From assembly GCF_003966715.1 (NCBI RefSeq), contig NZ_AP018907.1, positions 1,538,001 through 1,602,000 of the forward strand: DNA of 64,000 nt, written 5' to 3'. Numbering within the stretch: position 1 is the first letter of the stretch; every line of letters begins with the position of its first letter. Below the pieces are notes generated by a model that saw only the letters and a list, made by a program, of their open reading frames with translations, did no database searches and was not told where the DNA came from. This DNA is from Blastochloris tepida. Lineage in GTDB: Bacteria; Pseudomonadota; Alphaproteobacteria; Rhizobiales; Xanthobacteraceae. This document shows, one piece after another, positions 34,693-44,251 of the stretch. The position numbers and the translations under genes were made by a program.

Positions 34693-36498
34693 TCAGAACA
34701 CCGAAAGATTGAAATGGCGCCGGACGATCTCGCGGAACTGCTTCACCGCGAAGAGTGCATCGCGCAGCAGATCCCGCTCGATGGCCGACATCTCGTTCGG
34801 CCGCACCAGCCCGTCGCCGAGCCCGCTCTGCGCCTTGAGCTGGGCGTCGAGCTTCAGCTCCGACAGGAACAGGAAGGCCTGGTTCAGCTCCTTGGCGAAG
34901 TCCGCGTCGAACACCCCCCAGGCCGCGACCAGCTCGATGCGGCGGCTGGTCGAGGTCTCGGTCAGGCCGAGCTCGAGCGCGATCGCCCGGATGCCGTGCA
35001 GGATGGGGAAGATGCCGCCCTTCTTGACGTCGAGCGCATCTCCCTTTCTGCCCTCGGCGGTGATGAACGAGCGGAAGAAGCCGACCGGCACGGTGAACTG
35101 CTCGATGGCGCGGGCGAAGTGGCCGAGCCACACCTTCTCGCCCTTCAGCGTGTCGATCAGCGTCTGCTTGGCGCGGTCGAGCAGGCGCGCGTTTCCGGCC
35201 ACCGCCTGCGCATCGTAGAAGATCGCGACATTGAGGAAGGAGCGCTCCTCGGGCACCACGGCCCAGCGCCGGAAATCGGATTCGTACTCCTCGACGGTGC
35301 GCGACCATTCCGGGTTGGACACCATCACCCCGCCCGGACACGGCGGGAAGCCGAAGCTCGCCAGCGCCTCCGAGAAGCGGCGGCGGAAGGCCGCGAGGTC
35401 GGCGGCGTCCACCGGCTCGGCCAGGATCAGGCCATTGTCCTGGTCGGTCCGCACCGTCTGCTCGCCGCGGCCCTCCGAGCCCATCACGATCAGGCAGCCG
35501 TGACGGCGGATCGAGTCGGGCGCGGTCAGCTCGAACAGCCGCCGCATCAGGCGGCGGTTGAGGTCGGAGGTGACCTCGGCGATCGCCTGCACCTTCAGGC
35601 CCTGGCGGTGCAGGCGCTCCACCTGCGCGGAAATTTCCCTGGCTGCCGGCGCCAGATCGGCGACGGAAGAGGCCCGCTCGATACGCCCCGTCACCACGGG
35701 GCTCGACCCGGCGATGAATCCCAGCAAGTGAAGATCCTCCAGAAAGCCGAGGAACGTTTCGCCTTCGCGCACCACTAGGCGGCGCTTGGCGTGGCGGGTC
35801 ATGGCGACGAGCGCGGTCGCCACGAAATCCTGCGGACTGACGGTGACGAGGTCGTAGCGGGCGACGTCGCCGATGCGGGTCTCGAGCGGCTTGCGGTCGA
35901 GCACCACCGCCTTCGCAAGGCTCATGCCGGTGGCGATGCCGGTCTGGCCGTGATCATGCACGATCACCGCATCGACGTGACGCTCGTTCATCAGCCGTCC
36001 GGCGTCGGCCAGCGTGAGATCGCCATCGATCTCGACCGCCGGCGTGAGCGACAGTTCGGAGATGTGGGCGCGCATCAGGGCGCCGACCTCGCGCTTCTCG
36101 GAGCGGCTGGCGAATGCCTCCAGCTTGTCCGACGTCTCGCGGTAGAAATGCGCTGCGAAGGCCGGATTGCGACGCATCAGATCGAGCGCCTTGTCGCGCG
36201 GCAGGATGTAGGCGAGCGTCTCTTCGGCGGCGACGAAATCATGGGCGCAGGCGCCCTGCACCAGCGCGCGGCTGTCGAACAGGCGCTTGGGGCCGAGCAG
36301 GTCGATCACCTCGCTGGCGTCGCGTTCCTCGACCGCGCCCTTGATCACCACGTAGAGCGCTTCGGCCGGGGCGCCGCGATGGAGCAGCACGTCGCCGGCG
36401 CGGAAATAGCCGATGTCGAGGGCAGCCCGCACCTCCTCGATTTCCGGCTCGGTCAGCCGGTCGAACGGCGGGGCGTGACGGTCGAAGACCTTGGGCAT
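34693..36498 (-). CDS. DUF294 putative nucleotidyltransferase with cNMP-binding and CBS domains
   Basis: The 601-residue cytoplasmic protein starts with a cyclic-nucleotide-binding fold (GYFRAGDVLLHRGAPAEALY, about residues 30-110). Two CBS repeats follow (about 150-270, DAGRLMNERHVDAVIVHDHG), then a DUF294 nucleotidyltransferase domain with the catalytic-type GSEGRGEQTVRTDQDNGLI (about 340-365), and a C-terminal helical domain. The layout resembles GlnD-like sensors. It sits three bases ahead of the exonuclease and just downstream of actP, suggesting control of acetate uptake or metabolism; no function is proven. Confidence 0.9.
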   Translation of the reverse strand: MPKVFDRHAPPFDRLTEPEIEEVRAALDIGYFRAGDVLLHRGAPAEALYVVIKGAVEERDASEVIDLLGPKRLFDSRALVQGACAHDFVAAEETLAYILPRDKALDLMRRNPAFAAHFYRETSDKLEAFASRSEKREVGALMRAHISELSLTPAVEIDGDLTLADAGRLMNERHVDAVIVHDHGQTGIATGMSLAKAVVLDRKPLETRIGDVARYDLVTVSPQDFVATALVAMTRHAKRRLVVREGETFLGFLEDLHLLGFIAGSSPVVTGRIERASSVADLAPAAREISAQVERLHRQGLKVQAIAEVTSDLNRRLMRRLFELTAPDSIRRHGCLIVMGSEGRGEQTVRTDQDNGLILAEPVDAADLAAFRRRFSEALASFGFPPCPGGVMVSNPEWSRTVEEYESDFRRWAVVPEERSFLNVAIFYDAQAVAGNARLLDRAKQTLIDTLKGEKVWLGHFARAIEQFTVPVGFFRSFITAEGRKGDALDVKKGGIFPILHGIRAIALELGLTETSTSRRIELVAAWGVFDADFAKELNQAFLFLSELKLDAQLKAQSGLGDGLVRPNEMSAIERDLLRDALFAVKQFREIVRRHFNLSVF

Positions 36499-36519
36499 TC
36501 AGGTCATCCAAGGGGCCGG

Positions 36520-36550
36520 AAAAAGGCCGGGGCGGATGTCCGCCCCGGCC
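36520..36550 (-). terminator. Intrinsic terminator of actP
   Basis: A 12-bp GC-rich stem (GGCCGGGGCGGA / TCCGCCCCGGCC) with a 2-base loop is followed on the minus strand by TTTTT. It sits 14 bp after the actP stop and before the DUF294 gene, so much actP transcription should end here. Confidence 0.85.
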
Positions 36551-36563
36551 GGTGTTGACGTGA

Positions 36564-38255
36564 TCAGTGCGCCGCGGCCCGCGAGGCGCCGATGCCGGTC
36601 TGGCAGCGGACGTACTGGGCGGGGAACGCCGCCCGGTCCTCCGCCGCGCGCTTGGAGCGGTCGATCTTCGACACCAGCCAGATGGTGAAGAAGGCGAGGC
36701 TCATCGAGAACAGCGCCGGGTTGTCGTAGGGGAACGGCGCCGAGCCCTTCGGGTTGCCGAGCACGCCCACCCAGACGGTCGGGCCGAGCACCACCAGCGA
36801 CACCGAGGAGATCAGGCCGACGAAGCCGCCGACCAGCGCCCCCATCGTGGTGAGGTTCTTCCAGAAGATCGACATCACCAGCACAGGGAAGTTGCACGAG
36901 CAGGCGATGGCGAAGGCGAGACCCACCATGTAGGCGACGTTCTGCTGTTCGAAGACGATACCGAGCAGCACGGCCAGGATGCCGAGAAAGACAGTCGCGA
37001 TCTTCGAGACGCGGATCTCGTCCTGCTCGTTGGCGCGGCCCTTCTTGACCACCGAGGCATAGATGTCGTGGGAGATGGCCGAGGCGCCGGCAAGCGCCAG
37101 ACCCGACACCACCGCCAGGATGGTGGCGAAGGCGACCGCGGCGATGAAGCCGAGGAAGATATTGCCGCCCACCGCGTTGGCCAGATGCACCGCCGCCATG
37201 TTCGAGCCGCCGATGATCGCCGCGATCGGACCCTTCTCGGCGAGAATCGTCGGATCGAGGAACTGCGGATTGGTCGAAACCAGCGTGATGGCGCCGAAGC
37301 CGATGATGAAGGTGAGGATGTAGAAGTAGCCGATGAAGCCGGTGGCGTAGAACACCGATTTGCGGGCCGCCTTGGCGTCGGCGACGGTGAAGAAGCGCAT
37401 CAGGATGTGCGGCAGGCCGGCGGTGCCGAACATCAGCGCCACACCGAGCGAGATCGCCGAGATCGGGTCGGAGATCAGCGAGCCCGGGGCCATCACCGCG
37501 TCGTGCTTGGGATGCACCTCGACCGCCTTGGCGAACAGCGCCTCGGGGCTGAAGCCGAAGTGGAGCAGCACCATCAGCGCCATGAAGGTGGCGCCGCCGA
37601 GCAGCAGGCAGGCCTTGATGATCTGCACCCAGGTGGTGGCAACCATGCCGCCGAAGGTGACGTAGGTGACCATCAGCGCGCCGACCATGAGAACGGCGTA
37701 GAGATAGTCCATGCCGAACAGGATCTGGATCAGCTTGCCGGCGCCGACCATCTGGGCGATCAGGTAGAACGCCACGGTGACCAGCGAGCCGCAGGCCGCG
37801 AGCACGCGGATCGGCGTCTGGCCGAGACGGAAGGACGCCACGTCGGCGAAGGTGTACTTGCCGAGATTGCGAAGCTGTTCCGCGATCAGGAAGGTGACGA
37901 TCGGCCAGCCGACCAGCCAGCCCACCGAATAGACCAGCCCGTCATAGCCCGAGGTGTAGACGAGGCCGGAGATCCCGAGGAACGAGGCGGCCGACATGTA
38001 GTCGCCGGCGATGGCGAGGCCGTTCTGCCCGGCGGTGATGCCGCCGCCAGCCGAATAGAAGGCGGCGGCCGACTTGGTGCGCTTGGCGGCCCAGTAGGTG
38101 ATGCCGAGCGTCAGCGTCACGAAGCCGAGGAACATGCCGATGGCCGACCAGTTGGTCGGCTGCTTGGTGACCTCGCCCGACACGCCGGCTGCAAGCGCCA
38201 GTTCGGGCAGCGCCACCGCGGCGGAAACGAGGAGAAGCGTTGCGAGGCGGCGCAT
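36564..38255 (-). CDS. actP: Cation/acetate symporter (SSS family)
   Basis: ActP takes up acetate and other short monocarboxylates with sodium. The 563-residue protein has a signal-like first segment and about 13 membrane spans of the sodium:solute symporter fold. Recognisable stretches are [40 protein letters not shown] and [23 protein letters not shown] 38255 has GAGGAG eight bases upstream and shares bases with the stop of the DUF485 gene, so the two are co-translated, as usual for YjcH-ActP. Confidence 0.95.
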   Translation of the reverse strand: MRRLATLLLVSAAVALPELALAAGVSGEVTKQPTNWSAIGMFLGFVTLTLGITYWAAKRTKSAAAFYSAGGGITAGQNGLAIAGDYMSAASFLGISGLVYTSGYDGLVYSVGWLVGWPIVTFLIAEQLRNLGKYTFADVASFRLGQTPIRVLAACGSLVTVAFYLIAQMVGAGKLIQILFGMDYLYAVLMVGALMVTYVTFGGMVATTWVQIIKACLLLGGATFMALMVLLHFGFSPEALFAKAVEVHPKHDAVMAPGSLISDPISAISLGVALMFGTAGLPHILMRFFTVADAKAARKSVFYATGFIGYFYILTFIIGFGAITLVSTNPQFLDPTILAEKGPIAAIIGGSNMAAVHLANAVGGNIFLGFIAAVAFATILAVVSGLALAGASAISHDIYASVVKKGRANEQDEIRVSKIATVFLGILAVLLGIVFEQQNVAYMVGLAFAIACSCNFPVLVMSIFWKNLTTMGALVGGFVGLISSVSLVVLGPTVWVGVLGNPKGSAPFPYDNPALFSMSLAFFTIWLVSKIDRSKRAAEDRAAFPAQYVRCQTGIGASRAAAH

Positions 38256-38560
38256 CACTTGGTCTCCTCGATGATCTTGCGGGTCAGCGCGTCGAACTGG
38301 GAATTGGCGCGGCGGACATAAATCCCGGTCAGGATGAACGCCGAGACGATGACGCCGAGACCGATCGGAATGCCGATGGTCGTGACGCCGGTGCCGATGC
38401 GCATGGCCAGGAAACCCTTCGCAAATGCCACCAGCAGAATGAAACCGAAATAGATGATCAGCATCAGCGCAGTCATCGTCCAGGCGAAGCTGGTCCTGCG
38501 CGACACGAGTTCCTGAAAGGTCGGATTGGATGTTATCCGCCCGACGAGTTGCGTTTCCAT
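38255..38560 (-). CDS. DUF485 (YjcH-like) membrane protein
   Basis: This 101-residue protein has two membrane segments ([20 protein letters not shown] and [20 protein letters not shown]) and the family's [12 protein letters not shown] opening. DUF485 proteins are encoded directly upstream of ActP and probably assist it. The start at 38560 (METQLVGRI) was chosen over the upstream open frame because family similarity begins there and GAGAGG lies upstream. Confidence 0.92.
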   Translation of the reverse strand: METQLVGRITSNPTFQELVSRRTSFAWTMTALMLIIYFGFILLVAFAKGFLAMRIGTGVTTIGIPIGLGVIVSAFILTGIYVRRANSQFDALTRKIIEETK

Positions 38561-38696
38561 AGATAGTTTCCTCTCGTGGTCCCCACGGCCAGTCGCGTCG
38601 CTCTTGTCGTCGAGACGTTTCCTGCCGCCGACGGCAGCATTGCCGGAGTCCGCGCTAACTGACGCCGGCACACTGCCGATTGCAAGTGAAACTAAT

Positions 38697-38713
38697 CGGC
38701 CGCAATGCGGCCG
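38697..38713 (-). terminator. Possible terminator after the cobalamin/tcu operon
   Basis: A 7-bp GC stem (CGGCCGC / GCGGCCG) with a 3-base loop lies about 40 bp after the tcuB-like stop. On the minus strand it is followed by ATTAGTTTC, a weak T-rich run. Confidence 0.4.
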
Positions 38714-38754
38714 TCAGTTCGCAATAAGTCTTGCGACTTTGGTCCGGACGCAAC

Positions 38755-39885
38755 TTACCTTTCGTCGGTGCGGTGGAATTCCGCGGCTTCGCGCTGCCGC
38801 TCAATGGCATCGCGCAGCAGCGCCGCCGCGCGGAACGGCGCATGGACGATCTTGCTCGCGGGCAGCACCACGAGGAGGCCGACCACCAGCCCGAGATGCA
38901 GCGCCAGCGCCACGCCCATGGCCGCGGTGTCGCGAACGGCGAGCACGATGAGGCCGGTGGCACCGACCGCAGCGAGGAGCGCGAGCATCGCCGATTCGCC
39001 CCCCAGCGTTTCCGGCGCCAGCGGCTCGGGCGCGGCCCGCCGCTTCAGCCGCAGCAGGCCGATGGCCCCGGCGGTCAGCAGCACGCCGCCAATGAGGCCG
39101 GACAGCACCGGCAGGCTGAGCACGGGATAGGGTGCCTGCCAGCCGAGCACGTGGCCATAGAGGCCGGCGGTGACGGTGGCGAGGACGCACAGGCCGAGGC
39201 CCCCCACCATGGTCTGGTGCAGCGCGCGCCGGTGCTGGGAGCCCGCGCCCTCGGCCTCGCGGCAGCCGGTGCCGCCGCCCGCCAGATTGCGCAGCGTGAG
39301 GATGTCGGCCGCCGCCCGCGGCAGCGCCCGCACGAGGACGCGTTTGGAGACGGTGGCCGGGCAAATCGCCCGCCAGAACGAGACCGTCGCCACGGTGAGC
39401 CCGAGGCAGGCCCAGGCGAGCGCCGCCGCCGCGGCACCGGCCATCACCGCCCAGGGAATCACTTGGTAGAACGCCCCCTCCCCGCGGTGCGCGGCGAACA
39501 GCGCCTCATGCGGCACCAGCAGCAGGGTCGCCGCCAGCGCCAGCAGCACCGTCACCGCCGTGCCCAGCGCCACCACCCGGCCGTTCGAGCGGAACAGGCC
39601 GCCGAGCCGGCGCGGCCACGCGTGCTTGGCGTAGCTTGCCTGCCGGACCCGCGCCAAAGTGCGGGGAACATTGACGTCGAAGACGTGCGGGGCCGCGTAC
39701 TGGCAGGCGAAATGACAATCGCGGCAGCCGTGGCAGAGGCTGGCGAGGTGGTCGAGATCGCCCTCCGACAGGTCGCGCAGCCGGCCGAGCGCCGGAAACG
39801 CCGCGCAGAAGCCCTCGCAATACATGCAGGCCTGGCAGATGCGCAGGATGCGGCGGGCCTCGGCCGCGGTGTCAGGTTCGGGCAT
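38755..39885 (-). CDS. tcuB: TcuB-like membrane 4Fe-4S/haem redox protein (candidate half of a split CobZ)
   Basis: The 376-residue protein has two N-terminal cysteine clusters, CQACMYCEGFC and CHGCRDCHFAC (each C-x2-C-x2-C-x3-C, for 4Fe-4S). About six membrane spans with histidines suited to haem binding follow. By itself this is the TcuB/CitB family, which reoxidises the flavoprotein TcuA. But the operon is cobM-cobB-cobA, and R. capsulatus CobZ, which makes precorrin-3B in aerobic B12 synthesis, is a fusion of just such TcuA- and TcuB-like parts. I therefore read it as the electron-transfer half of a split CobZ. ATG 39885 overlaps the tcuA-like gene by 14 bp. Confidence 0.8.
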   Translation of the reverse strand: MPEPDTAAEARRILRICQACMYCEGFCAAFPALGRLRDLSEGDLDHLASLCHGCRDCHFACQYAAPHVFDVNVPRTLARVRQASYAKHAWPRRLGGLFRSNGRVVALGTAVTVLLALAATLLLVPHEALFAAHRGEGAFYQVIPWAVMAGAAAAALAWACLGLTVATVSFWRAICPATVSKRVLVRALPRAAADILTLRNLAGGGTGCREAEGAGSQHRRALHQTMVGGLGLCVLATVTAGLYGHVLGWQAPYPVLSLPVLSGLIGGVLLTAGAIGLLRLKRRAAPEPLAPETLGGESAMLALLAAVGATGLIVLAVRDTAAMGVALALHLGLVVGLLVVLPASKIVHAPFRAAALLRDAIERQREAAEFHRTDER

Positions 39886-41191
39886 CCCGGCTCCGGCTGT
39901 GTTGCGCCGCCGCCTCGCCAGCGATCCGTCCCGAGGCGATGGCGATGGTGAGCCCCAGCCCGGCAAGATAGCCGCGCCCGAGCACGGACGCCGCCATGAT
40001 CGCCCCGGCGGCGAACAGGTTTGCCGCCCCCTCTCCGTCCGGCATCCGCACCCGCATGGTCTCGTCCACCTCGACGCCGAAATGGGTGAAGGTCAGTCCG
40101 GGGCACATCGGGATGGCGGCAAAGGGCGGGGTCGCGATGCGCGCCGCGCCGCCCTTGGCATTGAACGCCGCCATGGCTGCCCTCAGTGCCCCGGCATCGA
40201 GGCCGAGGCGGGCGGCGAGGTCGTCGAGTGTCGCGGCGCGGATCGGTTCGAGCGCCGGCACCGGCGCCCGCCGTTCACCCTCCGCGTCGAGAATCAGGAC
40301 GGCGTCGCCGCGCTCGGCGAGCAGCCGGCCCCATTTGGCGAAATGGGTGCGGGCGGGATCGGCCGCTTCGTCGTCGAGCCTATTGCCCGCGCGGTCGATC
40401 GCCAGCCCGAACGGGATCGCCTCGACGCGGGTGACGATACCGCCGTCGAACCGGGGGCCGCGCGCATCCACCGCCACGAGATGGCCCCGCCCCGGCGCGC
40501 CGGCCGGGCGGGCGCCGGCCGCCAGCAGCAGCCGCAGCGCGCGGCCGGTGTCGAACGGCGTGCCGCGAATCGCGAAACGCGCGGCCGCCGGCCCGAAATC
40601 GCGCCTCAGCCAGTCGAGATCGGCCTGATGGCCGCCGGCTGCCGCCACCAGCGCGCCGGGCCGCAGCGTGTACGGCTCGCCGCCATACGCAATCACGATT
40701 GCAGGTTCCCTCTCGGCCGTCAGGTCGACCAGCTCGGCCTCGTGCCACACCGTCACGCCGAGCCGCGCGGCCTCCTGATAAAGGGCGTTGACCACCGCCT
40801 TGCCGCCGCCGAGGAAGTACGCGGTCTTGCGCGAAGGCGGCAGCGAGCCGCCGGGCCGCTGGAAGGAGACGCCGCAGCCGGCGAGCCAGGCGGGAATATC
40901 GGCGCTGGCCCGGATCAGCCGCAGCGCGACCGCCCGGTCGGTCTCGCCTTCGGTGACGCGCTCCAGATCGGCCAGGAACTCGGCCTCGTCATAGGCGCCC
41001 GGCATCAGATCGGTCGGGCCATCGTGCATCAGGCGCAGATTACGGGCATGGCGGGCGTTGCCGCCGCGCAGCGCCTGCGGCGCCGCCTCGGCGACCAGCA
41101 CCGACGCCCCGGCCCGGCGGGCAGCGATGGCGGCCGAAAGCCCGGCAATGCCGCCGCCGGCCACCACCACATCGGGAGCGAGGATTGTCAT
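39872..41191 (-). CDS. tcuA: TcuA-like FAD-dependent oxidoreductase (candidate catalytic half of a split CobZ)
   Basis: The 439-residue flavoprotein has the N-terminal Rossmann motif VVVAGGGIAGLSAAIAARRA, the TcuA-type RGGNARHARNLR, and the C-terminal FAD-binding end GAIMAASVLGRGYLAGLGL. The family is usually annotated as tricarballylate dehydrogenase. Here it lies in a cobalamin operon downstream of cobA and is joined to a TcuB-like gene. The same two modules fused in one chain are CobZ of Rhodobacter capsulatus, a flavin/Fe-S/haem enzyme replacing CobG for precorrin-3A hydroxylation. No CobG is seen nearby. The role as split CobZ is inference, but I think it is more likely than tricarballylate catabolism. 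Confidence 0.82.
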   Translation of the reverse strand: MTILAPDVVVAGGGIAGLSAAIAARRAGASVLVAEAAPQALRGGNARHARNLRLMHDGPTDLMPGAYDEAEFLADLERVTEGETDRAVALRLIRASADIPAWLAGCGVSFQRPGGSLPPSRKTAYFLGGGKAVVNALYQEAARLGVTVWHEAELVDLTAEREPAIVIAYGGEPYTLRPGALVAAAGGHQADLDWLRRDFGPAAARFAIRGTPFDTGRALRLLLAAGARPAGAPGRGHLVAVDARGPRFDGGIVTRVEAIPFGLAIDRAGNRLDDEAADPARTHFAKWGRLLAERGDAVLILDAEGERRAPVPALEPIRAATLDDLAARLGLDAGALRAAMAAFNAKGGAARIATPPFAAIPMCPGLTFTHFGVEVDETMRVRMPDGEGAANLFAAGAIMAASVLGRGYLAGLGLTIAIASGRIAGEAAAQHSRSRDART

Positions 41192-41209
41192 GGCGCGGCC
41201 CTCTTTCTT

Positions 41210-41358
41210 CCCTCTCCCCTTGCGGGAGAGGGTGCCGAGCGATCCTGAAGATCGCGAGGTGGGTGAGGGGTAAAACTAGGCCGGCTTGAAGAGCCCCCTC
41301 ACCCGGCTCGGATTTCGCTTCGCTCATCCTCGCCACCCTCTCCCGCAAGGGGAGAGGG
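41210..41358. repeat. Long inverted repeat of CCCTCTCCC palindromes
   Basis: A perfect 25-bp inverted repeat, starting CCCTCTCCCCTTGCGGGAG (41210-41234) and matched at 41334-41358, flanks a second 10-bp pair (GGGTGAGGGG at 41261-41270 and CCCCTCACCC at 41295-41304). Each 25-mer is itself palindromic. Such CCCTCTCCC elements are common intergenic repeats in Proteobacteria. It lies between cobA and the tcuA-like gene, so it would form a large hairpin in the operon mRNA. Confidence 0.85.
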
Positions 41359-41394
41359 TGAAGCGCCCCTCGGCCGATCGCTCGTCCGAGCTGA

Positions 41395-42156
41395 TTAGCC
41401 GGAGAGCGAACTGTCATCCGGCTCGGCCATGGCCCGCCCATAGAGAATCATGCACGGCCCCGAGGGTGGCGCCGCCGCGAGCCGCTCGGCAATCTCGACG
41501 ATCGAGCCGCGCATCACCTCGATGGCGGGGCTTCCCAGGCTTTCCACCACCACGGCCGGCGTATCGGCGGCCATGCCGTGGGCGACGAGCCTCTCGACCA
41601 GCTCGGCGAACGTGCCCTTGCCCATGAAGACGCAGGTGGTGGCCTCGGGGTCGGCGAGCGCGGCGATGTCGAGGTCCGGCAGGCGGGCATCGACGTCATG
41701 GCCGGTGACCATCTGCACCCGCCGCGCCACGATGCGCTTGGACAGCGACACCCCAACATGGGCCGCCGCCGCGGTGGCGCTGGTGACGCCGGGCACGATC
41801 TCCAGCGGAATGCCGGCGTCGCGGGCGGCGGCGATCTCCTCGTCGGCGCGGCCGAACAGCGTCGGGTCGCCCGATTTCAGCCGCACCACCCGCCGGCCCG
41901 CCGCGGCGTGGGCGATCATCTGCTTGGTCACGTCGGCCTGCTTGTGCGACGGCCGGCCGGCGCGCTTGCCGACCGGGATCAGCTCGGCGTCCGGCCGCGC
42001 CGCCTCCAGCACCGGCCCCGATGCGAGGTCGTCATAGAGGATGACGTCGGCCTCGCGAATACGCGCCAAGGCCCGCAGTGTCAGAAGGTCGGGATCACCC
42101 GGCCCGGCGCCGACCAGCGCGATGTGGCCGCGTCCCTGGGAAGAAATCTGGCTCAT
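41395..42156 (-). CDS. cobA: Uroporphyrinogen-III C-methyltransferase
   Basis: CobA (SUMT) adds methyl groups at C2 and C7 of uroporphyrinogen III to make precorrin-2, the entry to cobalamin and sirohaem. The 253-residue single-domain enzyme shows VGAGPGDPDLLTLRALARI, VRLKSGDPTLFGRADEE, VPGVTSATAAAAHVG and CVFMGKGTFAEL. There are no CysG-type extra domains. It starts three bases after cobB. Confidence 0.95.
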   Translation of the reverse strand: MSQISSQGRGHIALVGAGPGDPDLLTLRALARIREADVILYDDLASGPVLEAARPDAELIPVGKRAGRPSHKQADVTKQMIAHAAAGRRVVRLKSGDPTLFGRADEEIAAARDAGIPLEIVPGVTSATAAAAHVGVSLSKRIVARRVQMVTGHDVDARLPDLDIAALADPEATTCVFMGKGTFAELVERLVAHGMAADTPAVVVESLGSPAIEVMRGSIVEIAERLAAAPPSGPCMILYGRAMAEPDDSSLSG

Positions 42157-42159
42157 GCC

Positions 42160-43476
42160 TTAAACGGCGTCGATCATGTGAAAGAACGTTCCGGTGACGT
42201 GCCCGCGCCGCGCGCCGGTCTCGGCGACGGGGCGGCCTGACGCGTCGGTCACCTCGGCCAGCGGCGGATCCGGCTGGGCGAGGATGCTGGCATAATGGAA
42301 CTCGTGGCCGCGCAACACCCCCACAAGGCCCGGGACGGGGTGGAAAAGACGCGCGACCCGGTAGCCCAGATGCAGCTTGCGGGCGGCGAACGAGGTCTCG
42401 AGCCCCAGCAGCCCGGTCATGGCGTGGCGGTATCCCCCGGCATCGACCAGCCCCGCCCCCAGCACCATGTAGCCGCCGCACTCGCCATGGACCGGATTTG
42501 AGGCGGCAAAGGCGGCGAGGCCCGCCTTGAAACGCGTCGCCGCAGCCAGCCTGCCGGCGTGAAGCTCGGGATAACCCCCCGGCAGCCAGACGACATCGCA
42601 GGTGGGATCGGGAGGCTCGTCGGCGAGCGGCGAGAACGGCACGATCTCGGCGCCGGCCGCCCGCCACCCGGAAACAAGATGCGGATAGACGAAGGAGAAG
42701 GCGGCATCCCGCGCCAGGGCGATGCGCTGTCCGGGGGGCGGCAGGCCGTCGCTTCCCTCGATATGGCCGGCGACGGCACAGGGCTGCGCCACCGCCTCGA
42801 CCGCTGCCACATCCACTTCGCGCTCGACGAGGTCGGCGAGCGCAGCGATCCGGGCGGCAAGCTCGGGATCCTCCTCGGCCTGGACGAGACCGAGATGGCG
42901 CTCGGGCAGCGCGATGGCCGGCCGGCTGCGCAGCGCTCCCAGGACCGGAATGCCGGCGCGCACGAATCCGGCTTCGACAAGGGCTTGGTGGCGGTCGCTC
43001 GAAATCCGGTTGAGGATCGCCCCGGCCACCCGCACGCCGGCCCGGAAGCGGTCGCAGCCCAGCGCTACGGCGGCGGCGGTGGCGGTCTGGCCCGACACGT
43101 CGAGCACCAGCACCACCGGCCAGCCGGTCGCTGCAGCGATATCGGCCGACGATCCGTCGCCGCAGGCCCCCTCGGCCGTGCCGTCGAACAGCCCCATCGC
43201 CCCCTCCGCGATGGCGATGTCGGCGCCCTGCCCCGCCTGCAGCAGACGATCAAGCCGGCCGCGCCGCATCGCCCACGAATCGAGGTTGAAGGCCGGCCGG
43301 CCGGCGGCAGCAGTGTGGAAGGCCGGATCGATATAGTCCGGCCCGCATTTGTAGGGCTGCACGATGCGGCCGCGCCGGCGCAGCGCCGCGATCAGGCCGA
43401 GCGTCAGCGTGGTCTTGCCGGAGCCGGAGCGCGGTGCGGCGATCACCAGTCCGGGCGGGCCCGCGGGCGGCGGCAT
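42160..43476 (-). CDS. cobB: Cobyrinate a,c-diamide synthase
   Basis: CobB amidates the a and c side chains of hydrogenobyrinate or cobyrinate using glutamine and ATP. The 438-residue protein has an N-terminal P-loop domain (GLVIAAPRSGSGKTTLTLGL, then CGPDYIDPAFH) and a C-terminal class I glutaminase domain with the nucleophile in NPVHGECGGYMVLG. The frame opens at 43521. ATG 43476 lies seven bases after the cobM stop and next to the conserved start, so it was preferred. Confidence 0.95.
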   Translation of the reverse strand: MPPPAGPPGLVIAAPRSGSGKTTLTLGLIAALRRRGRIVQPYKCGPDYIDPAFHTAAAGRPAFNLDSWAMRRGRLDRLLQAGQGADIAIAEGAMGLFDGTAEGACGDGSSADIAAATGWPVVLVLDVSGQTATAAAVALGCDRFRAGVRVAGAILNRISSDRHQALVEAGFVRAGIPVLGALRSRPAIALPERHLGLVQAEEDPELAARIAALADLVEREVDVAAVEAVAQPCAVAGHIEGSDGLPPPGQRIALARDAAFSFVYPHLVSGWRAAGAEIVPFSPLADEPPDPTCDVVWLPGGYPELHAGRLAAATRFKAGLAAFAASNPVHGECGGYMVLGAGLVDAGGYRHAMTGLLGLETSFAARKLHLGYRVARLFHPVPGLVGVLRGHEFHYASILAQPDPPLAEVTDASGRPVAETGARRGHVTGTFFHMIDAV

Positions 43477-43483
43477 GGCCCGC

Positions 43484-44251
43484 TCAGTCCTCTTCGGCCG
43501 CGCGGCGGAAGCGGCGGTCATAGCCCGGATCGTAGAGCGCGCTGTCGCGGAAGTCCGAGGCCTGCAGCGCCGGGCCGACCAGGATCAGCGCCGTGCGCTC
43601 GATCGGCTTGGCCGCCACCAGCCCGGGCAGCGTCGCCAGCGTGCCGCGGATTACCTGCTCGTCCGGCCAGCTCGCGCGGAAGACCACCGCCGCCGGGCAG
43701 TCCGGCCCATAGAACGGGATCAGCCGCGCCGCTACGTCATCCAGCACGTGGATCGACAGGTGCACGGCCAGCGTCGCGCGGGTCGCGGCGAATGTCTCCA
43801 GCCGTTCGGAGCCGGGCATCGACGAGGCGCGGCCGGAGGTGCGGGTCAGCACCACGCTCTGCGTCAACTCCGGCAGGGTCAGTTCTCGGCCGAGTGTCGC
43901 CGCGGCTGCTGCGAAGGCCGGCACGCCGGGGGTGATCGTGTAAGGGATGCCGCGCGCGTCGAGGCGCCGGATCTGCTCGCCCATCGCGCTCCACACCGAG
44001 AGATCCCCGGAGTGCAGCCGGGCGACATCGTGGCCGGCGGCAAAAGCGGCGGCGAACTCGGCCTCGATGGCGTCGAGGTCGAGCGGCGCGGTGTCGACGA
44101 TGCGCGCGCCGGGGGGGCACAGCGCGATCAGCGCCTTCGGCACCAGCGAGCCGGCATAGAGGCAGACCGGGCAGCGGGCGATGAGGTCGCGCCCGCGCAC
44201 GGTGATGAGGTCCGGCGCCCCCGGCCCGGCGCCGATGAAGTGGATTGTCAT
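43484..44251 (-). CDS. cobM: Precorrin-4 C(11)-methyltransferase
   Basis: CobM methylates C11 of precorrin-4 in the aerobic cobalamin pathway. The 255-residue protein has the family's [53 protein letters not shown] and [15 protein letters not shown]. It is the first gene of the operon cobM-cobB-cobA-tcuA-tcuB as far as visible. No cobalamin riboswitch (B12 box) is seen in the 217 bp upstream. Confidence 0.95.
   Translation of the reverse strand: MTIHFIGAGPGAPDLITVRGRDLIARCPVCLYAGSLVPKALIALCPPGARIVDTAPLDLDAIEAEFAAAFAAGHDVARLHSGDLSVWSAMGEQIRRLDARGIPYTITPGVPAFAAAAATLGRELTLPELTQSVVLTRTSGRASSMPGSERLETFAATRATLAVHLSIHVLDDVAARLIPFYGPDCPAAVVFRASWPDEQVIRGTLATLPGLVAAKPIERTALILVGPALQASDFRDSALYDPGYDRRFRRAAEED

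Noticed and set aside
39872..41191. Tricarballylate dehydrogenase function for the TcuA-like protein
   Set aside because: The family label is possible, but cob genes on the same strand and the TcuB partner favour a CobZ role; no tricarballylate transporter or regulator is nearby.
41210..41358. CRISPR-like repeat
   Set aside because: There are only two inverted copies, not regularly spaced direct repeats; no cas genes are present.
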